A program made the position numbers and the translations under genes. 64,000 nucleotides of DNA from Marinobacter halophilus (lineage in GTDB: Bacteria; Pseudomonadota; Gammaproteobacteria; Pseudomonadales; Oleiphilaceae). The notes under the pieces are model-generated. The model was not told the origin of the DNA. It worked only from the letters and a program-made list of their open reading frames with translations, and did not search any database. Location: assembly GCF_003007685.1 (NCBI RefSeq), contig NZ_PXNN01000013.1:124001-188000 (forward strand). The letters are read 5' to 3'. Shown one piece after another: positions 46,936 to 57,091 of the stretch (the first letter of the stretch is position 1; every line of letters starts with the position of its first letter).

Positions 46936-47543
46936 ATTTGGCTCTCCTTACTGCACGGCCAGCTGTGCCAGACCGGATGGCCAGCCTCCGCCAGTAAGCC
47001 GGCGGTCTCCTGAAGGGGCAGCCCCACAACCGCGCTGTAGCTGCCTTTGAGTTCACTCACAAAGATACCACCCAGACCCTGAATACCGTAACCACCAGCC
47101 TTATCCATGGGTTCGCCACTGGCCACGTAGGTGGTGATTTCGGACTCGGACAACACCCGAAAACGGACATTGGTCACCACCAGACTGGACTGGCAGTGCT
47201 CGCCTTGAGCCAAGGCCACCGCGGTCATGACCTGATGGGTCTGACCTGATAATCGTAACAGCATGGCTTGCGCCTCAGCCTCGGAACCCGGTTTGCCCAG
47301 AACCTCACCGTTCAGCACTACCGAGGTATCCGACCCCAGCACCAGGCAATTGGGATTCTGGCTGGCCACCCGTTGCGCTTTCCCGCGCGCCAGGCGCTCA
47401 ACATAATGCTCCGCCGGTTCTCCAGCCAGCACGGATTCGTTAATGTCGGCCGGTTGAACCCGGAAGGTCAGACCAATCTGTTCAAGCAACTGAGCCCGGC
47501 GTGGGGACGCGGAAGCCAGTATTAACGATGTCATCAGCGTCAT
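46932..47543 (-). CDS. Maf-family nucleotide pyrophosphatase (YhdE type)
   Basis: A 203-residue Maf protein that hydrolyses non-canonical or pyrimidine NTPs (dTTP/UTP for the YhdE branch). The N-terminal signature ILASASPRRAQLLEQIG and GSDTSVVLNGEVLGKPGSEA, with a catalytic Asp in GSDTSV, are intact. The ATG at 47543 overlaps the mreD stop (ATGA), while 47534 fits the conserved N-terminus equally well. Position between mreD and rng is the classic YhdE arrangement. Confidence 0.93.
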   Translation of the reverse strand: MTLMTSLILASASPRRAQLLEQIGLTFRVQPADINESVLAGEPAEHYVERLARGKAQRVASQNPNCLVLGSDTSVVLNGEVLGKPGSEAEAQAMLLRLSGQTHQVMTAVALAQGEHCQSSLVVTNVRFRVLSESEITTYVASGEPMDKAGGYGIQGLGGIFVSELKGSYSAVVGLPLQETAGLLAEAGHPVWHSWPCSKESQI

Positions 47544-48016
47544 CCCATTTGCCGATTCAGGCGATCAAGCAAGCCGCACACAAACGGCCAGGCAATGGCA
47601 CTGGTAAGCGCCGGCCAAAGGTAACTGAACCCCGCCGAATCGGCACCGAGCAGTTGTTTGATGAAATGTACCAACATCTGATTGATGCCCAGCAGCAGGA
47701 ACACCATCAGTGCCTGCTGTGGCAGGGGGTGCATTCTGAGTCGCTGGTGGATGGTCAACACCAGAAACGCAATCAGAGCCATACCCAGAGCGTTGGTGCC
47801 CAGCGGCGCGGATTCCAGCACATCCAGCAGCAGACCCAGGCACCAGGCCATCAGGATTCCAAACTGCGCCGGGGCCCTGAAGGTCCAGTAGAACACCACC
47901 AAGCCAAGCCATTCCGGACGAAATTCAAACCAGCCTACCGGAAACAGGGAAATACTCAGTACCAGCGCCAACACAACGGTGACAAAGAACAGCGGATAGC
48001 TGATGACAGATAACAT
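47540..48016 (-). CDS. mreD: Rod shape-determining protein MreD
   Basis: A 158-residue integral membrane protein of the elongasome, with about five hydrophobic segments (LFFVTVVLALVLSISLFPVG, LVVFYWTFRAPAQFGILMAW, ALGMALIAFLVLTIHQRL). It overlaps mreC by 1 nt at the start and maf by 4 nt at the end, consistent with an mreB-mreC-mreD-maf-rng-yhdP operon. The PAQFGILMAWCLGLLLDVL region is a family motif. Confidence 0.94.
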   Translation of the reverse strand: MLSVISYPLFFVTVVLALVLSISLFPVGWFEFRPEWLGLVVFYWTFRAPAQFGILMAWCLGLLLDVLESAPLGTNALGMALIAFLVLTIHQRLRMHPLPQQALMVFLLLGINQMLVHFIKQLLGADSAGFSYLWPALTSAIAWPFVCGLLDRLNRQMG

Positions 48017-48891
48017 CAGTTTGCTTCCTCTTCGAACGCAGCTGGCGAGTCTGCCTCGGCACGATCGCGAGTCTCCGGTTGAAATACCACCAGCACCATG
48101 CGGCTATGGTTCAGAAGGGCCTTAGGCACGGCTCGGATCGTCACAAACGGCTCCCCGGATTCTTTGGTAATCTGGCTCACAGCTGCAACCGGGTAGCCTC
48201 GGGGGAAGCGACCGCCCAGGCCTGAGCTGACCAGCGTATCGCCTTCACGGATGTCGGCGGTGTCCGGCACATGAACCAGGTCCAGCTCATCAGTTTCGCC
48301 GTTACCGAGCAACACCGAACGCAGTCCGTTCCGGACCACTTCAACAGGCACCGCATGACTGCTGTCAGACACCAGCAAAACACGAGAGGTAAACTGGCTG
48401 GTCTGGATGATCTGGCCCATCAGCCCTTCTGCATCGAGCACCGCTTGACCTCGGGTCACACCGTCGCTGTCACCTTTGTTAATGATGATTTCGTGGGAGA
48501 ACGGATCCGGTGAAACACCCACCACTTCGCCCACGATGACCCGATCATCAAGCACTTCGGAAGAGTTCAGCAGACGTCGCAGTTCGTTGTTTTCGGAGGC
48601 AAGCGCCGCGTATTTGAGCGCCCGGCGCTCGAGAATCAACATACGGGCTTTGAGCTCTTCGTTTTCACTCTGTAAATCATCTCTGCTGACAAACAGGCCG
48701 GAAAACCAATCACTGAAGCGATAGGGCGCATTGCCTAACCAATAGACCGGCGCCAGGCCGGTCGACAGCGTACTGCGGACAGGGGTGAGCTTGTCAAAAC
48801 GGGCATCGGCAGCGATGAGCGCTGCCGATATCAGAATCACTAGAAGTAGTCTGAAGCCGGGAACCGGCCCCTGGACAAAAATAGTCTTAAT
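48016..48891 (-). CDS. mreC: Rod shape-determining protein MreC (ATT start proposed)
   Basis: MreC is a bitopic periplasmic organiser of the elongasome. The open frame from the GTG at 48840 gives 274 residues but cuts into the transmembrane helix. The frame stays open upstream to an ATT at 48891, preceded by GGGAGG at 8 nt spacing, 20 nt after the mreB stop; this gives 291 residues and an N-terminus (IKTIFVQGPVPGFRLLLVIL) like other MreCs. No ATG, GTG or TTG lies in that stretch, so a rare ATT start is inferred. The coiled coil (SENEELKARMLILERRALKY) and beta domain (VVGVSPDPFSHEIIINKGDS) are normal. Confidence 0.85.
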   Translation of the reverse strand: MKTIFVQGPVPGFRLLLVILISAALIAADARFDKLTPVRSTLSTGLAPVYWLGNAPYRFSDWFSGLFVSRDDLQSENEELKARMLILERRALKYAALASENNELRRLLNSSEVLDDRVIVGEVVGVSPDPFSHEIIINKGDSDGVTRGQAVLDAEGLMGQIIQTSQFTSRVLLVSDSSHAVPVEVVRNGLRSVLLGNGETDELDLVHVPDTADIREGDTLVSSGLGGRFPRGYPVAAVSQITKESGEPFVTIRAVPKALLNHSRMVLVVFQPETRDRAEADSPAAFEEEAN

Positions 48892-48899
48892 GGCGAAGT

Positions 48900-48905
48900 C
48901 CTCCC
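48900..48905 (-). promoter_or_regulatory. Strong Shine-Dalgarno deciding the mreC start
   Basis: GGGAGG on the minus strand lies 8 nt upstream of an ATT codon and 60 nt upstream of the first canonical GTG. The spacing suits only the ATT, the main reason for the proposed start at 48891. Confidence 0.6.
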
Positions 48906-48911
48906 ACAGGA

Positions 48912-50006
<1,095 letters not shown>

Positions 50007-50112
50007 TTAGCAGTGACACCTTCCTCAGGCAAGGCAACATCAGGGCTTGCGACTTACCATTTGCACATTTTATGAGGTATTGCGGGACCACTCTGAATCC
50101 GGATTCTGATAA

Positions 50113-50118
50113 TATACT
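50113..50118 (+). promoter_or_regulatory. Possible -10 box for gatCAB
   Basis: TATACT lies 37 nt before the GTG of gatC in the divergent mreB-gatC gap. No convincing -35 is present at 17 nt, so confidence is low. Confidence 0.4.
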
Positions 50119-50149
50119 TTGCCTATATTCACACATCACTGGAGGCAGC

Positions 50150-50437
50150 GTGAGCATTTCCCGCGCGGACATTGAGAAAGTTGCCGTGCTCGCCCGCATT
50201 AAAGTGGACGACGAGCAGGTTTCGGCTCTGGAAAAAGATCTCGGGAACATCCTGGATCTGGTGGACCAACTGAGTGCTGCAGATACCGATTTGGTGGAAC
50301 CGATGGCGCATCCGTTGGATGCCGTGCAGCGGTTACGCCCCGACGTGGTGACCGAAACCGATCAGCGGGCGGCCTTTCAGGCGATTGCGCCGGCGACCGA
50401 AGACGGGCTGTATCTGGTGCCGCGAGTTATCGAATAA
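50150..50437 (+). CDS. gatC: Glutamyl/aspartyl-tRNA amidotransferase subunit C
   Basis: GatC stabilises the GatCAB amidotransferase, which converts misacylated Glu-tRNAGln and/or Asp-tRNAAsn to the correct amide. The 95-residue protein begins at GTG 50150 (VSISRADIEKVAVLARI), preceded by GGAGG at 5 nt; the longer open frame upstream crosses the promoter region. VEPMAHPLDAVQRLRPDVVT and the C-terminal DGLYLVPRVIE are conserved. It leads gatC-gatA-gatB. Confidence 0.95.
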   Translation: MSISRADIEKVAVLARIKVDDEQVSALEKDLGNILDLVDQLSAADTDLVEPMAHPLDAVQRLRPDVVTETDQRAAFQAIAPATEDGLYLVPRVIE

Positions 50438-50511
50438 GTTCATTGAATGCGCCGTAACTGCCACTTTATATGGGGCAGATTTTCTGACGATCATGGATTT
50501 CAGGATTGATC

Positions 50512-51969
50512 ATGCATAACAAGTCCGTAGCAGAACTTTCCAGAGAGCTGGAAAGCGGAAAGATTTCGAGTGTGGAGCTGGCTCAACAGTTCCTCGACCG
50601 TCTGAAACTGGAAGATGGCAAGTACAACAGCTTCATTACCATTTCCGAAGAACAGGCCATGGTCGAGGCCAAAGCAGCCGATGACATGCGGGCCGCTGGC
50701 AAGGCGACGGCCTGGACCGGCATACCCTTTGCCCATAAAGATATCTTCTGTACCAACGGCGTTCGCACCACCTGCGGTTCGAAAATGCTGGAGAACTTTG
50801 TACCACCCTACGATGCGACGGTGACGGAAAAGTTCAAACAGGCTGGCGCAGTCTGCCTGGGCAAGACCAACATGGACGAGTTCGCCATGGGCTCTTCCAC
50901 TGAGTCCAGTTATTTCGGGGCCACCACCAATCCCTGGGGGGCCTCCTCAGCTGTCAACCGAGTTCCGGGCGGATCGTCCGGCGGATCGGCAGCCGCCGTT
51001 GCCGCTCGCCTGGTACCGGCCGCAACGGGCACCGATACCGGTGGTTCTATCCGCCAGCCGGCGGCCCTGTGCGGCATTACCGGGCTAAAGCCAACCTACG
51101 GCCGAGTGTCTCGTTATGGCATGATTGCCTTTGCCTCGTCGCTGGATCAGGGTGGCGCGATGACCCGCACAGCGGAAGACGCCGCACTGATGCTGAACGT
51201 GATGGCAGGGTTTGATCCGAAGGATTCCACCTGCATCGATCGCGAAGTGCCCGATTACACCGCCACTCTTAACGAGCCCTTAAAAGGCCTGAAGATTGGC
51301 CTGCCGAAAGAGTATTTCAGCGAGCAGCTGTCACCCGCCATGGAACAGCAGGTTCGTAGCGCCGTACGCGAATACGAGAAACTGGGGGCAACCGTAAAAG
51401 AGGTTTCGCTGCCCAACGCCAAGCTGGCCATTGCCGCGTATTACGTGATCGCCCCGGCGGAGGCGTCTGCCAACCTGTCCCGCTTTGACGGGGTGCGTTA
51501 TGGCTATCGCTGCGAAGACCCCAAGGATCTGATGGACATGTACACCCGCACCCGGGCAGAGGGTTTCGGCAATGAGGTGAAACGGCGGATTCTGGTGGGC
51601 AGTTATGCGCTGTCTGCCGGCTATTTTGATGCGTATTACCTGAAGGCCCAGAAAGTGCGCCGCCTGATCCAGCAGGATTTCATCACCGCCTTCAAGGAAG
51701 TGGATGTATTGATGAGCCCGGTGTCGCCATCACCGGCCTTTGTGCAAGGCGAGAAAAATACCGACCCGGTTTCCATGTACCTGGAAGATGTGTTCACCAT
51801 CGCCATCAACCTGGCGGGCATCCCGGCTATGTCGGTACCGGCCGGTTTTGTTGATGGCTTGCCGGTAGGCCTGCAGATTATTGGAGACTACTTCTCTGAA
51901 GCCCGACTGCTGAATGCCGCCCATCAGTTCCAGCAGGTGACCGACTGGCACCAGCGCGAACCCCAATAA
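50512..51969 (+). CDS. gatA: Glutamyl/aspartyl-tRNA amidotransferase subunit A
   Basis: GatA is the amidase subunit that releases ammonia from glutamine for transamidation. The 485-residue protein has the amidase-signature triad: Lys76 in FAHKDIF, cis-Ser155 in PGGSSGGS and nucleophile Ser179 in [13 protein letters not shown] 50512 ([14 protein letters not shown]) is preferred to the TTG two codons earlier. The C-terminus is normal ([20 protein letters not shown]). gatB follows after 23 nt. Confidence 0.97.
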   Translation: MHNKSVAELSRELESGKISSVELAQQFLDRLKLEDGKYNSFITISEEQAMVEAKAADDMRAAGKATAWTGIPFAHKDIFCTNGVRTTCGSKMLENFVPPYDATVTEKFKQAGAVCLGKTNMDEFAMGSSTESSYFGATTNPWGASSAVNRVPGGSSGGSAAAVAARLVPAATGTDTGGSIRQPAALCGITGLKPTYGRVSRYGMIAFASSLDQGGAMTRTAEDAALMLNVMAGFDPKDSTCIDREVPDYTATLNEPLKGLKIGLPKEYFSEQLSPAMEQQVRSAVREYEKLGATVKEVSLPNAKLAIAAYYVIAPAEASANLSRFDGVRYGYRCEDPKDLMDMYTRTRAEGFGNEVKRRILVGSYALSAGYFDAYYLKAQKVRRLIQQDFITAFKEVDVLMSPVSPSPAFVQGEKNTDPVSMYLEDVFTIAINLAGIPAMSVPAGFVDGLPVGLQIIGDYFSEARLLNAAHQFQQVTDWHQREPQ

Positions 51970-51992
51970 GCCCGACTGAAGGAGACGAACAC

Positions 51993-53444
51993 ATGCAGTG
52001 GGATATCGTGATCGGGCTGGAAATACACGTTCAGCTTGCCACCAAAACCAAGATCTTCTCCGGCTCCAGCACCGCCTTCGGTGCCGAGCCCAACACCCAG
52101 GCCAACGCGATCGACCTCGCTATGCCGGGCACTTTGCCGGTGCCCAACGAGCAGGCGTTTCGCTACGCGGTGATGTTCGGCCTGGCCACCAACGCGGAAA
52201 TCGGCCGCCGCTCCATGTTCGAGCGCAAGAACTACTTCTATCCGGACCTGCCCAAGGGCTATCAGACTACCCAGCTGGCCCAGCCTATTGTTGGCCCCGG
52301 CCACGTGGACATCGACCTGGCCGACGGCAGCACCAAGCGCGTGCGCATTCACCACGCCCACCTGGAAGAAGACGCCGGTAAATCCCTGCACGAGGACTAC
52401 CACGGCATGACCGGCATCGACCTGAATCGGGCCGGCACGCCGTTGATCGAGGTAGTGACCGAGCCGGACATGAGCACGGCCGAGGAGGCCGTGGTTTTTG
52501 CCAAGAAGCTGCACAGCCTGGTGACCTCTCTGGGTATCTGCGACGGCGACATGTCTCAGGGCTCCATGCGCTTTGACGTCAACATTTCGCTGAAGCCGAA
52601 GGGTTCCGATACCCTGGGCACCCGCACCGAGACCAAGAACCTGAACTCCTTCCGGTTCATGGAGCAGGCCATCGCCCACGAAGTCGAACGGCAGATGGAC
52701 ATCCTGGAAGACGGCGGCACCATCACCCAGGAAACCCGCCTGTACAACGGCGACCGGGACGAATCCCGGTCCATGCGCTCCAAGGAAGAAGCCAACGATT
52801 ACCGCTACTTCCCCTGCCCTGACCTGCTGCCGGTGGACATCGACGACGCCTTCATCGAAGACGCCCGCGCCCGCCTGCCGGAGCTGCCGGATGCCCGCAA
52901 GGCAAGGTTCAAGGAGCAATATGGCCTGAACGATTACGACGCCGGTGTACTGTCTGGCGACGCCAGACTGGCGGCGTTCTTCGAGGAAACCCTGGCGCAC
53001 GGCAAGGATGCGAAACTGGCGGCTAACTGGATTCAGGGCGAGTTTTCTGCGCGCCTGAATGCCGAGGAGAAGTCGGTTGCCGAGTCGCCAATCTCCGGGG
53101 CTCAGCTGGGTGCGCTGGTGACCCGCATTGCCGACAACACAGTGTCGTCAGCCGGCGCCAAGAAGGTGTTCGAGGCGCTCTGGTCTGGCGATAACGACAA
53201 CGTGGATGCCATCATCGACGCCAACGGCCTGAAGCAGGTGTCTGACACAGGCGCTCTGGAAGCCATGGTCGAGGAAGTACTGGCCGGCATGCCGGATCAA
53301 GTGACTCAGTACCAAAACGAGGAAGATCCGAAGAAGCGCAAGAAGATGCTCGGCGGCTTTATGGGGCCCTTGATGAAAGCTTCCAAAGGTCAGGGCAACC
53401 CGAAGCTGTTCAACGAGATTCTTGTTCGCAAGCTTGGCGGCTAA
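51993..53444 (+). CDS. gatB: Aspartyl/glutamyl-tRNA amidotransferase subunit B
   Basis: GatB binds the misacylated tRNA, carries the kinase site and receives ammonia from GatA. The 483-residue protein shows the GatB N-terminal signature [20 protein letters not shown], the metal/kinase region [17 protein letters not shown] and [18 protein letters not shown], and a C-terminal YqeY-like tail domain. A GGAG lies upstream. It ends the gat operon; two family A foldback elements follow in the gap before the convergent rimO. Confidence 0.97.
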   Translation: MQWDIVIGLEIHVQLATKTKIFSGSSTAFGAEPNTQANAIDLAMPGTLPVPNEQAFRYAVMFGLATNAEIGRRSMFERKNYFYPDLPKGYQTTQLAQPIVGPGHVDIDLADGSTKRVRIHHAHLEEDAGKSLHEDYHGMTGIDLNRAGTPLIEVVTEPDMSTAEEAVVFAKKLHSLVTSLGICDGDMSQGSMRFDVNISLKPKGSDTLGTRTETKNLNSFRFMEQAIAHEVERQMDILEDGGTITQETRLYNGDRDESRSMRSKEEANDYRYFPCPDLLPVDIDDAFIEDARARLPELPDARKARFKEQYGLNDYDAGVLSGDARLAAFFEETLAHGKDAKLAANWIQGEFSARLNAEEKSVAESPISGAQLGALVTRIADNTVSSAGAKKVFEALWSGDNDNVDAIIDANGLKQVSDTGALEAMVEEVLAGMPDQVTQYQNEEDPKKRKKMLGGFMGPLMKASKGQGNPKLFNEILVRKLGG

Positions 53445-53500
53445 TCTGTTGACCTTGGGTCGGGGGCTAGCTCCGGCCCTAGCCTGGTTGTTTTGGGGAA

Positions 53501-53610
53501 GGGTGGGTTTGGGGCCCCTTCCCAAAAACCGCTACAAGCACATCCATGTGCGCTTCTCTCAGGCCATCCTTGGCCTTCGAAATTTTTGGGAAGGGGCCCC
53601 AAACCCACCC
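53501..53610 (+). repeat. Family A foldback element A4
   Basis: A 28-bp perfect inverted repeat (53501-53528 with 53583-53610) around a 54-nt type 2 core almost identical to A2. Internal hairpins are CACAT-CC-ATGTG and GCCA-TCCT-TGGC (the loop of the second differs by one base from A2). The outer arm (GGGTGGGTTTGGGGCCCC) is unlike A2's. It starts 57 nt after the gatB stop. Confidence 0.9.
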
Positions 53611-53740
53611 ATTCAAACTACTGGGGCATAGGCTGAAAAACATCAGCGCTGCGCTGCTTTCTTTACGCTTTACTTCTAATCAGACTGCCCCGTTCAATTT
53701 AACGCTAATTACCCGCTGACTATTACTCCCCGCGCCCGAA

Positions 53741-53854
53741 GGCCTTGGCGGGCGGTGCCTCCCAAAAATGTGCGGAGCCAGGGATGGCGGAGCAGAAGCG
53801 CCACAAGGATGTGCCGCAAGGAGCGGTTTTTGGGAGGCACCGCCCGCCAAGGCC
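53741..53854 (-). repeat. Family A foldback element A5
   Basis: A 28-bp perfect inverted repeat (53741-53768 with 53827-53854) encloses a type 1 core in reverse orientation. The first internal hairpin has one mismatch (CACAT-CC-TTGTG on the minus strand), the only copy in which it is imperfect. The outer arm GGCCTTGGCGGGCGGTGCC is locus-specific. It lies 68 nt past the rimO stop. Confidence 0.9.
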
Positions 53855-53922
53855 CAACCACCAACAAGCAAGCTGGGGCCTGAGCCGCGTCACACCACCA
53901 AAGTCAGCGAACTAACGCTGAA

Positions 53923-55263
53923 TCAGGCCAATCGGGCCCAAAGGTCATGCTCATCGGCATGCTCGACAACTACCTGCACAATCTGACCCGGGACCAGGTC
54001 GGTCTCGTCGTTCAGGTAGACCATGCCGTCGATTTCCGGCGCATCGGCCTTGGAGCGGCCGATGGCACCTTCCTCGTCGACTTCGTCGATGAGCACGTCA
54101 ATGGTCTTGCCGATCTTGACCTGCAGGCGGGCTGCGGAGATTTCGGCCTGCTTGGTCATAAACCTGGCCAGGCGGTCTTCCTTTACCTCTTCCGGCACAG
54201 CACCTTCCAGCTCGTTGGCCTTGGCCCCCTCAACCGGGCTGTAGGTAAACGCGCCAACGCGATCCAGCTGCGCTTCATCCAGCCAATCCAGCAAGTACTG
54301 GAAATCTTCCTCGGTTTCGCCGGGGAAGCCGACGATGAAGGTCGAACGAATGGTCAGTTCCGGGCAGATTTCCCGCCATTTGCGGATACGGTCCAGGGTC
54401 TTGCTGTCGTGGGCCGGGCGTTTCATGGCCTTGAGCACTTTCGGGCTGGCGTGCTGGAACGGAATGTCCAGGTACGGGAGGATCTTGCCTTCCGCCATCA
54501 GTGGGATGATGTCATCGACATGGGGGTACGGATACACATAATGCAGACGTACCCACACACCCAGCTCGCCCAAGGCTTCGCACAGCGACTGCATTTTGGT
54601 CTTGACCGGGCGGCCCTGCCAGAAGCCGGTGCGGTATTTGATGTCGACACCGTACGCCGAGGTATCCTGGGAGATCACCAGCAATTCCTTTACTCCGGCA
54701 TCGACCAGGCGCTGGGCTTCGTCCATGACATCACCGATCGGCCGGCTGACCAGATCGCCGCGCATGGACGGGATGATACAGAAGGTGCAGCGGTGGTTGC
54801 AGCCTTCGGAAATTTTCAGGTAGGCATAGTGACGCGGGGTCAGTTTGATGCCCTGGGGCGGAACCAGATCGAGAAACGGATCGTGATCCTTCTTCGGCGG
54901 CAGATATTGATGCACAGAGCCCACCACCTCTTCATAGGCATGAGGGCCGGAGACCGCCAGCACACCCGGGTGGGTTTCTCGGATTTTCTCGGCTTCGGCG
55001 CCCATGCAACCGGTGACGATCACACGACCGTTCTCGCTGATGGCTTCGCCGATCGCATCCAGGGATTCCTGCTTGGCCGCGTCAATGAAACCACAGGTGT
55101 TCACCACCACGATGTCTGCGTCGTTGTAGGTTGGCACCACTTCGTATCCGTCCAGGCGCAGCTGGGTCAGGATACGCTCGGAGTCTACCAGTGCCTTCGG
55201 GCAGCCCAGGCTGATGAAGCCCACTTTGCCACCCAGGGCAGCGTCTTGTGTTTTCTCGGTCAT
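53923..55263 (-). CDS. rimO: Ribosomal protein S12 methylthiotransferase RimO
   Basis: RimO is a radical-SAM enzyme that adds a methylthio group to Asp88 of ribosomal protein S12. The 446-residue protein has the MTTase N-terminal iron-sulfur domain ([38 protein letters not shown]), the radical-SAM cluster [15 protein letters not shown] near residue 155, and a C-terminal TRAM domain ([20 protein letters not shown]). The [10 protein letters not shown] motif distinguishes RimO from MiaB, whose own gene is at 61894. Confidence 0.97.
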   Translation of the reverse strand: MTEKTQDAALGGKVGFISLGCPKALVDSERILTQLRLDGYEVVPTYNDADIVVVNTCGFIDAAKQESLDAIGEAISENGRVIVTGCMGAEAEKIRETHPGVLAVSGPHAYEEVVGSVHQYLPPKKDHDPFLDLVPPQGIKLTPRHYAYLKISEGCNHRCTFCIIPSMRGDLVSRPIGDVMDEAQRLVDAGVKELLVISQDTSAYGVDIKYRTGFWQGRPVKTKMQSLCEALGELGVWVRLHYVYPYPHVDDIIPLMAEGKILPYLDIPFQHASPKVLKAMKRPAHDSKTLDRIRKWREICPELTIRSTFIVGFPGETEEDFQYLLDWLDEAQLDRVGAFTYSPVEGAKANELEGAVPEEVKEDRLARFMTKQAEISAARLQVKIGKTIDVLIDEVDEEGAIGRSKADAPEIDGMVYLNDETDLVPGQIVQVVVEHADEHDLWARLA

Positions 55264-55524
55264 AAATGTTCGCAGGAATCCCGGGGCGAAGCCCCTGATG
55301 AATGTAGGGGCAGGATTTTACCTCAGCCACACCTCAACTGCAGCTCCTTGCTGCATCGGAAGTGCAGCGGATACTGCGGACCGAGGGAAGCTGGCAAGGT
55401 AATTTTGTGACACCGTGTTCAGAATTTCTTAACAAAACTGACACAATAGTAGGCAGATTTCTTGCTGTTCACTTTTTAAACAGCTAAACTTTCAATCGGT
55501 TATGCGTTTTTCTGGAAGGCGTTT

Positions 55525-55995
55525 ATGGGAAAGGCAACTTCTGTTCAAACCACACATGCCAGAAGAGTGAACATGAAACCTCTTGCAACGAAATCTAACC
55601 TTCGCAACCAGCAGCGCGTGGATATAGCCACCGACATTACCATCGAAAAGATTGATGGGTGCTGTCTGACGTGCAAGGTTTCCAACCTTTCCCGCTCCGG
55701 GGTGATGATCACCTGCGATCAAAACATGGTCAAACAACTGGTCCCCGGAATGCGCGCACCCTCCCCTGGCCACTGGATTGAAGTAAAAACCCGGTTTATG
55801 GTTCCCGTGCTGCCAACTCAGCCGGTAACCGTCCTGGCCGACGGCAACATCGTTCATATGCGCCGAATCGCTCGGGATGAGTTCCAGATTGGCATCCAGT
55901 TCAGCGAGTTTGAGGGCAACGGATTCGACTACATCGACCGGTATGTAGCGAAACTGCTGGCCGACACCCGCAACGAGGCGCGCGACGCACCATAA
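55525..55995 (+). CDS. PilZ-domain protein
   Basis: A 156-residue protein with a PilZ-type domain, which commonly binds cyclic di-GMP. The NQQRVDIATDITIEK stretch stands where the RxxxR motif is expected and only one arginine is clear; VSNLSRSGVMI corresponds to the (D/N)xSxxG motif. Binding is therefore uncertain. ATG 55525 is used; Met at 55573 is an alternative closer to the domain. It is a single gene between divergent rimO and cysD, with no obvious partner. Confidence 0.78.
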   Translation: MGKATSVQTTHARRVNMKPLATKSNLRNQQRVDIATDITIEKIDGCCLTCKVSNLSRSGVMITCDQNMVKQLVPGMRAPSPGHWIEVKTRFMVPVLPTQPVTVLADGNIVHMRRIARDEFQIGIQFSEFEGNGFDYIDRYVAKLLADTRNEARDAP

Positions 55996-56181
55996 AAATA
56001 CTCGAGCCTTGCCGCTCGGCACCGCTCTGAGCGCCCCTTCCGCCAGATCCTACCCGCTAGCCAACGCTATATTATTAGAACCCTAAATTCTTAGCAGGCA
56101 CCTTCTTATACCCTGTAGCGCTCTGATATAGTGTTCCATCCGATTTAAGCCATCACAACGCCCCCGCGGTAACGGATGATC

Positions 56182-57090
56182 ATGACCACATACAATCTCA
56201 CGCATCTCAAACAGCTGGAAGCCGAAAGCATCCACATTATCCGGGAAGTGGCCGCCGAGTTTGACAACCCGGTCATGCTCTATTCCGTCGGCAAAGATTC
56301 CGCCGTGATGCTGCACCTTGCCCTGAAGGCCTTCTACCCGGGCAAACCGCCTTTTCCCCTGATGCACGTCGACACCACCTGGAAATTCCGGGAGATGATC
56401 GAGTTCCGCGACAAACAGGTCAACCGATACGGCCTGGATCTGATCGTGCACACCAACGAGGAAGGGGTTAAGCAGGGCGTCGGCCCCTTTACCCACGGCA
56501 GCGCCAAACACACCGACATGATGAAAACCCAGGCCCTGAAACAGGCCCTGAACAAGTACAAATTCGACGCAGCCTTCGGTGGCGCCCGGCGGGACGAAGA
56601 AAAGTCCCGCGCCAAGGAACGGGTGTACTCGTTTCGCGATGAACACCATCGCTGGGACCCGAAAAACCAGCGTCCTGAGCTCTGGAACATTTACAACGGC
56701 AAGGTCAACAAGGGCGAGAGCATCCGGGTATTCCCGCTGTCAAACTGGACCGAGCTGGATATCTGGCAGTACATCTACCTCGAAAATATCGACATCGTGC
56801 CCCTGTATTTTTCGGCGGTGCGACCGGTGGTGGAGCGCGACGGCACACTGATTATGGTCGATGACGACCGTATGCCCCTGAAAGAAGGCGAAAAACCGAT
56901 GATGAAGTCGGTGCGCTTCCGGACCCTGGGCTGCTACCCCCTGACCGGGGCCATCGAGTCCGAAGCCAACACGCTGCCGGACATCATTCAGGAAATGTTG
57001 CTGGCCACCAGCTCCGAACGCCAGGGCCGGGTCATCGACCACGATTCGGCCGGCTCCATGGAACAGAAAAAGCGGGAAGGGTACTTCTGA
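56182..57090 (+). CDS. cysD: Sulfate adenylyltransferase subunit CysD
   Basis: CysD is the catalytic subunit of ATP sulfurylase, making adenosine 5'-phosphosulfate from ATP and sulfate. With ATG 56182 the protein has 302 residues, the same as E. coli CysD. The PP-loop ATP-pyrophosphatase motif [14 protein letters not shown] lies near residue 36, with [20 protein letters not shown] and the C-terminal [22 protein letters not shown] tail present. It overlaps nothing and is followed one base later by cysN. Confidence 0.96.
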   Translation: MTTYNLTHLKQLEAESIHIIREVAAEFDNPVMLYSVGKDSAVMLHLALKAFYPGKPPFPLMHVDTTWKFREMIEFRDKQVNRYGLDLIVHTNEEGVKQGVGPFTHGSAKHTDMMKTQALKQALNKYKFDAAFGGARRDEEKSRAKERVYSFRDEHHRWDPKNQRPELWNIYNGKVNKGESIRVFPLSNWTELDIWQYIYLENIDIVPLYFSAVRPVVERDGTLIMVDDDRMPLKEGEKPMMKSVRFRTLGCYPLTGAIESEANTLPDIIQEMLLATSSERQGRVIDHDSAGSMEQKKREGYF

Positions 57091-57091
57091 G

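Larger units (their letters stand above)
53445..53922. other. 478-nt intergenic region between convergent gatB and rimO
   Basis: This gap holds elements A4 (53501-53610) and A5 (53741-53854) in opposite core orientation. The 130 nt between them is more AT-rich and contains no open frame or motif I recognise. The long stems may end transcription from both sides. Confidence 0.8.

Noticed and set aside
53947..55410. 487-residue plus-strand open frame
   Set aside because: It is the antisense shadow of rimO; its sequence has no recognisable protein features.
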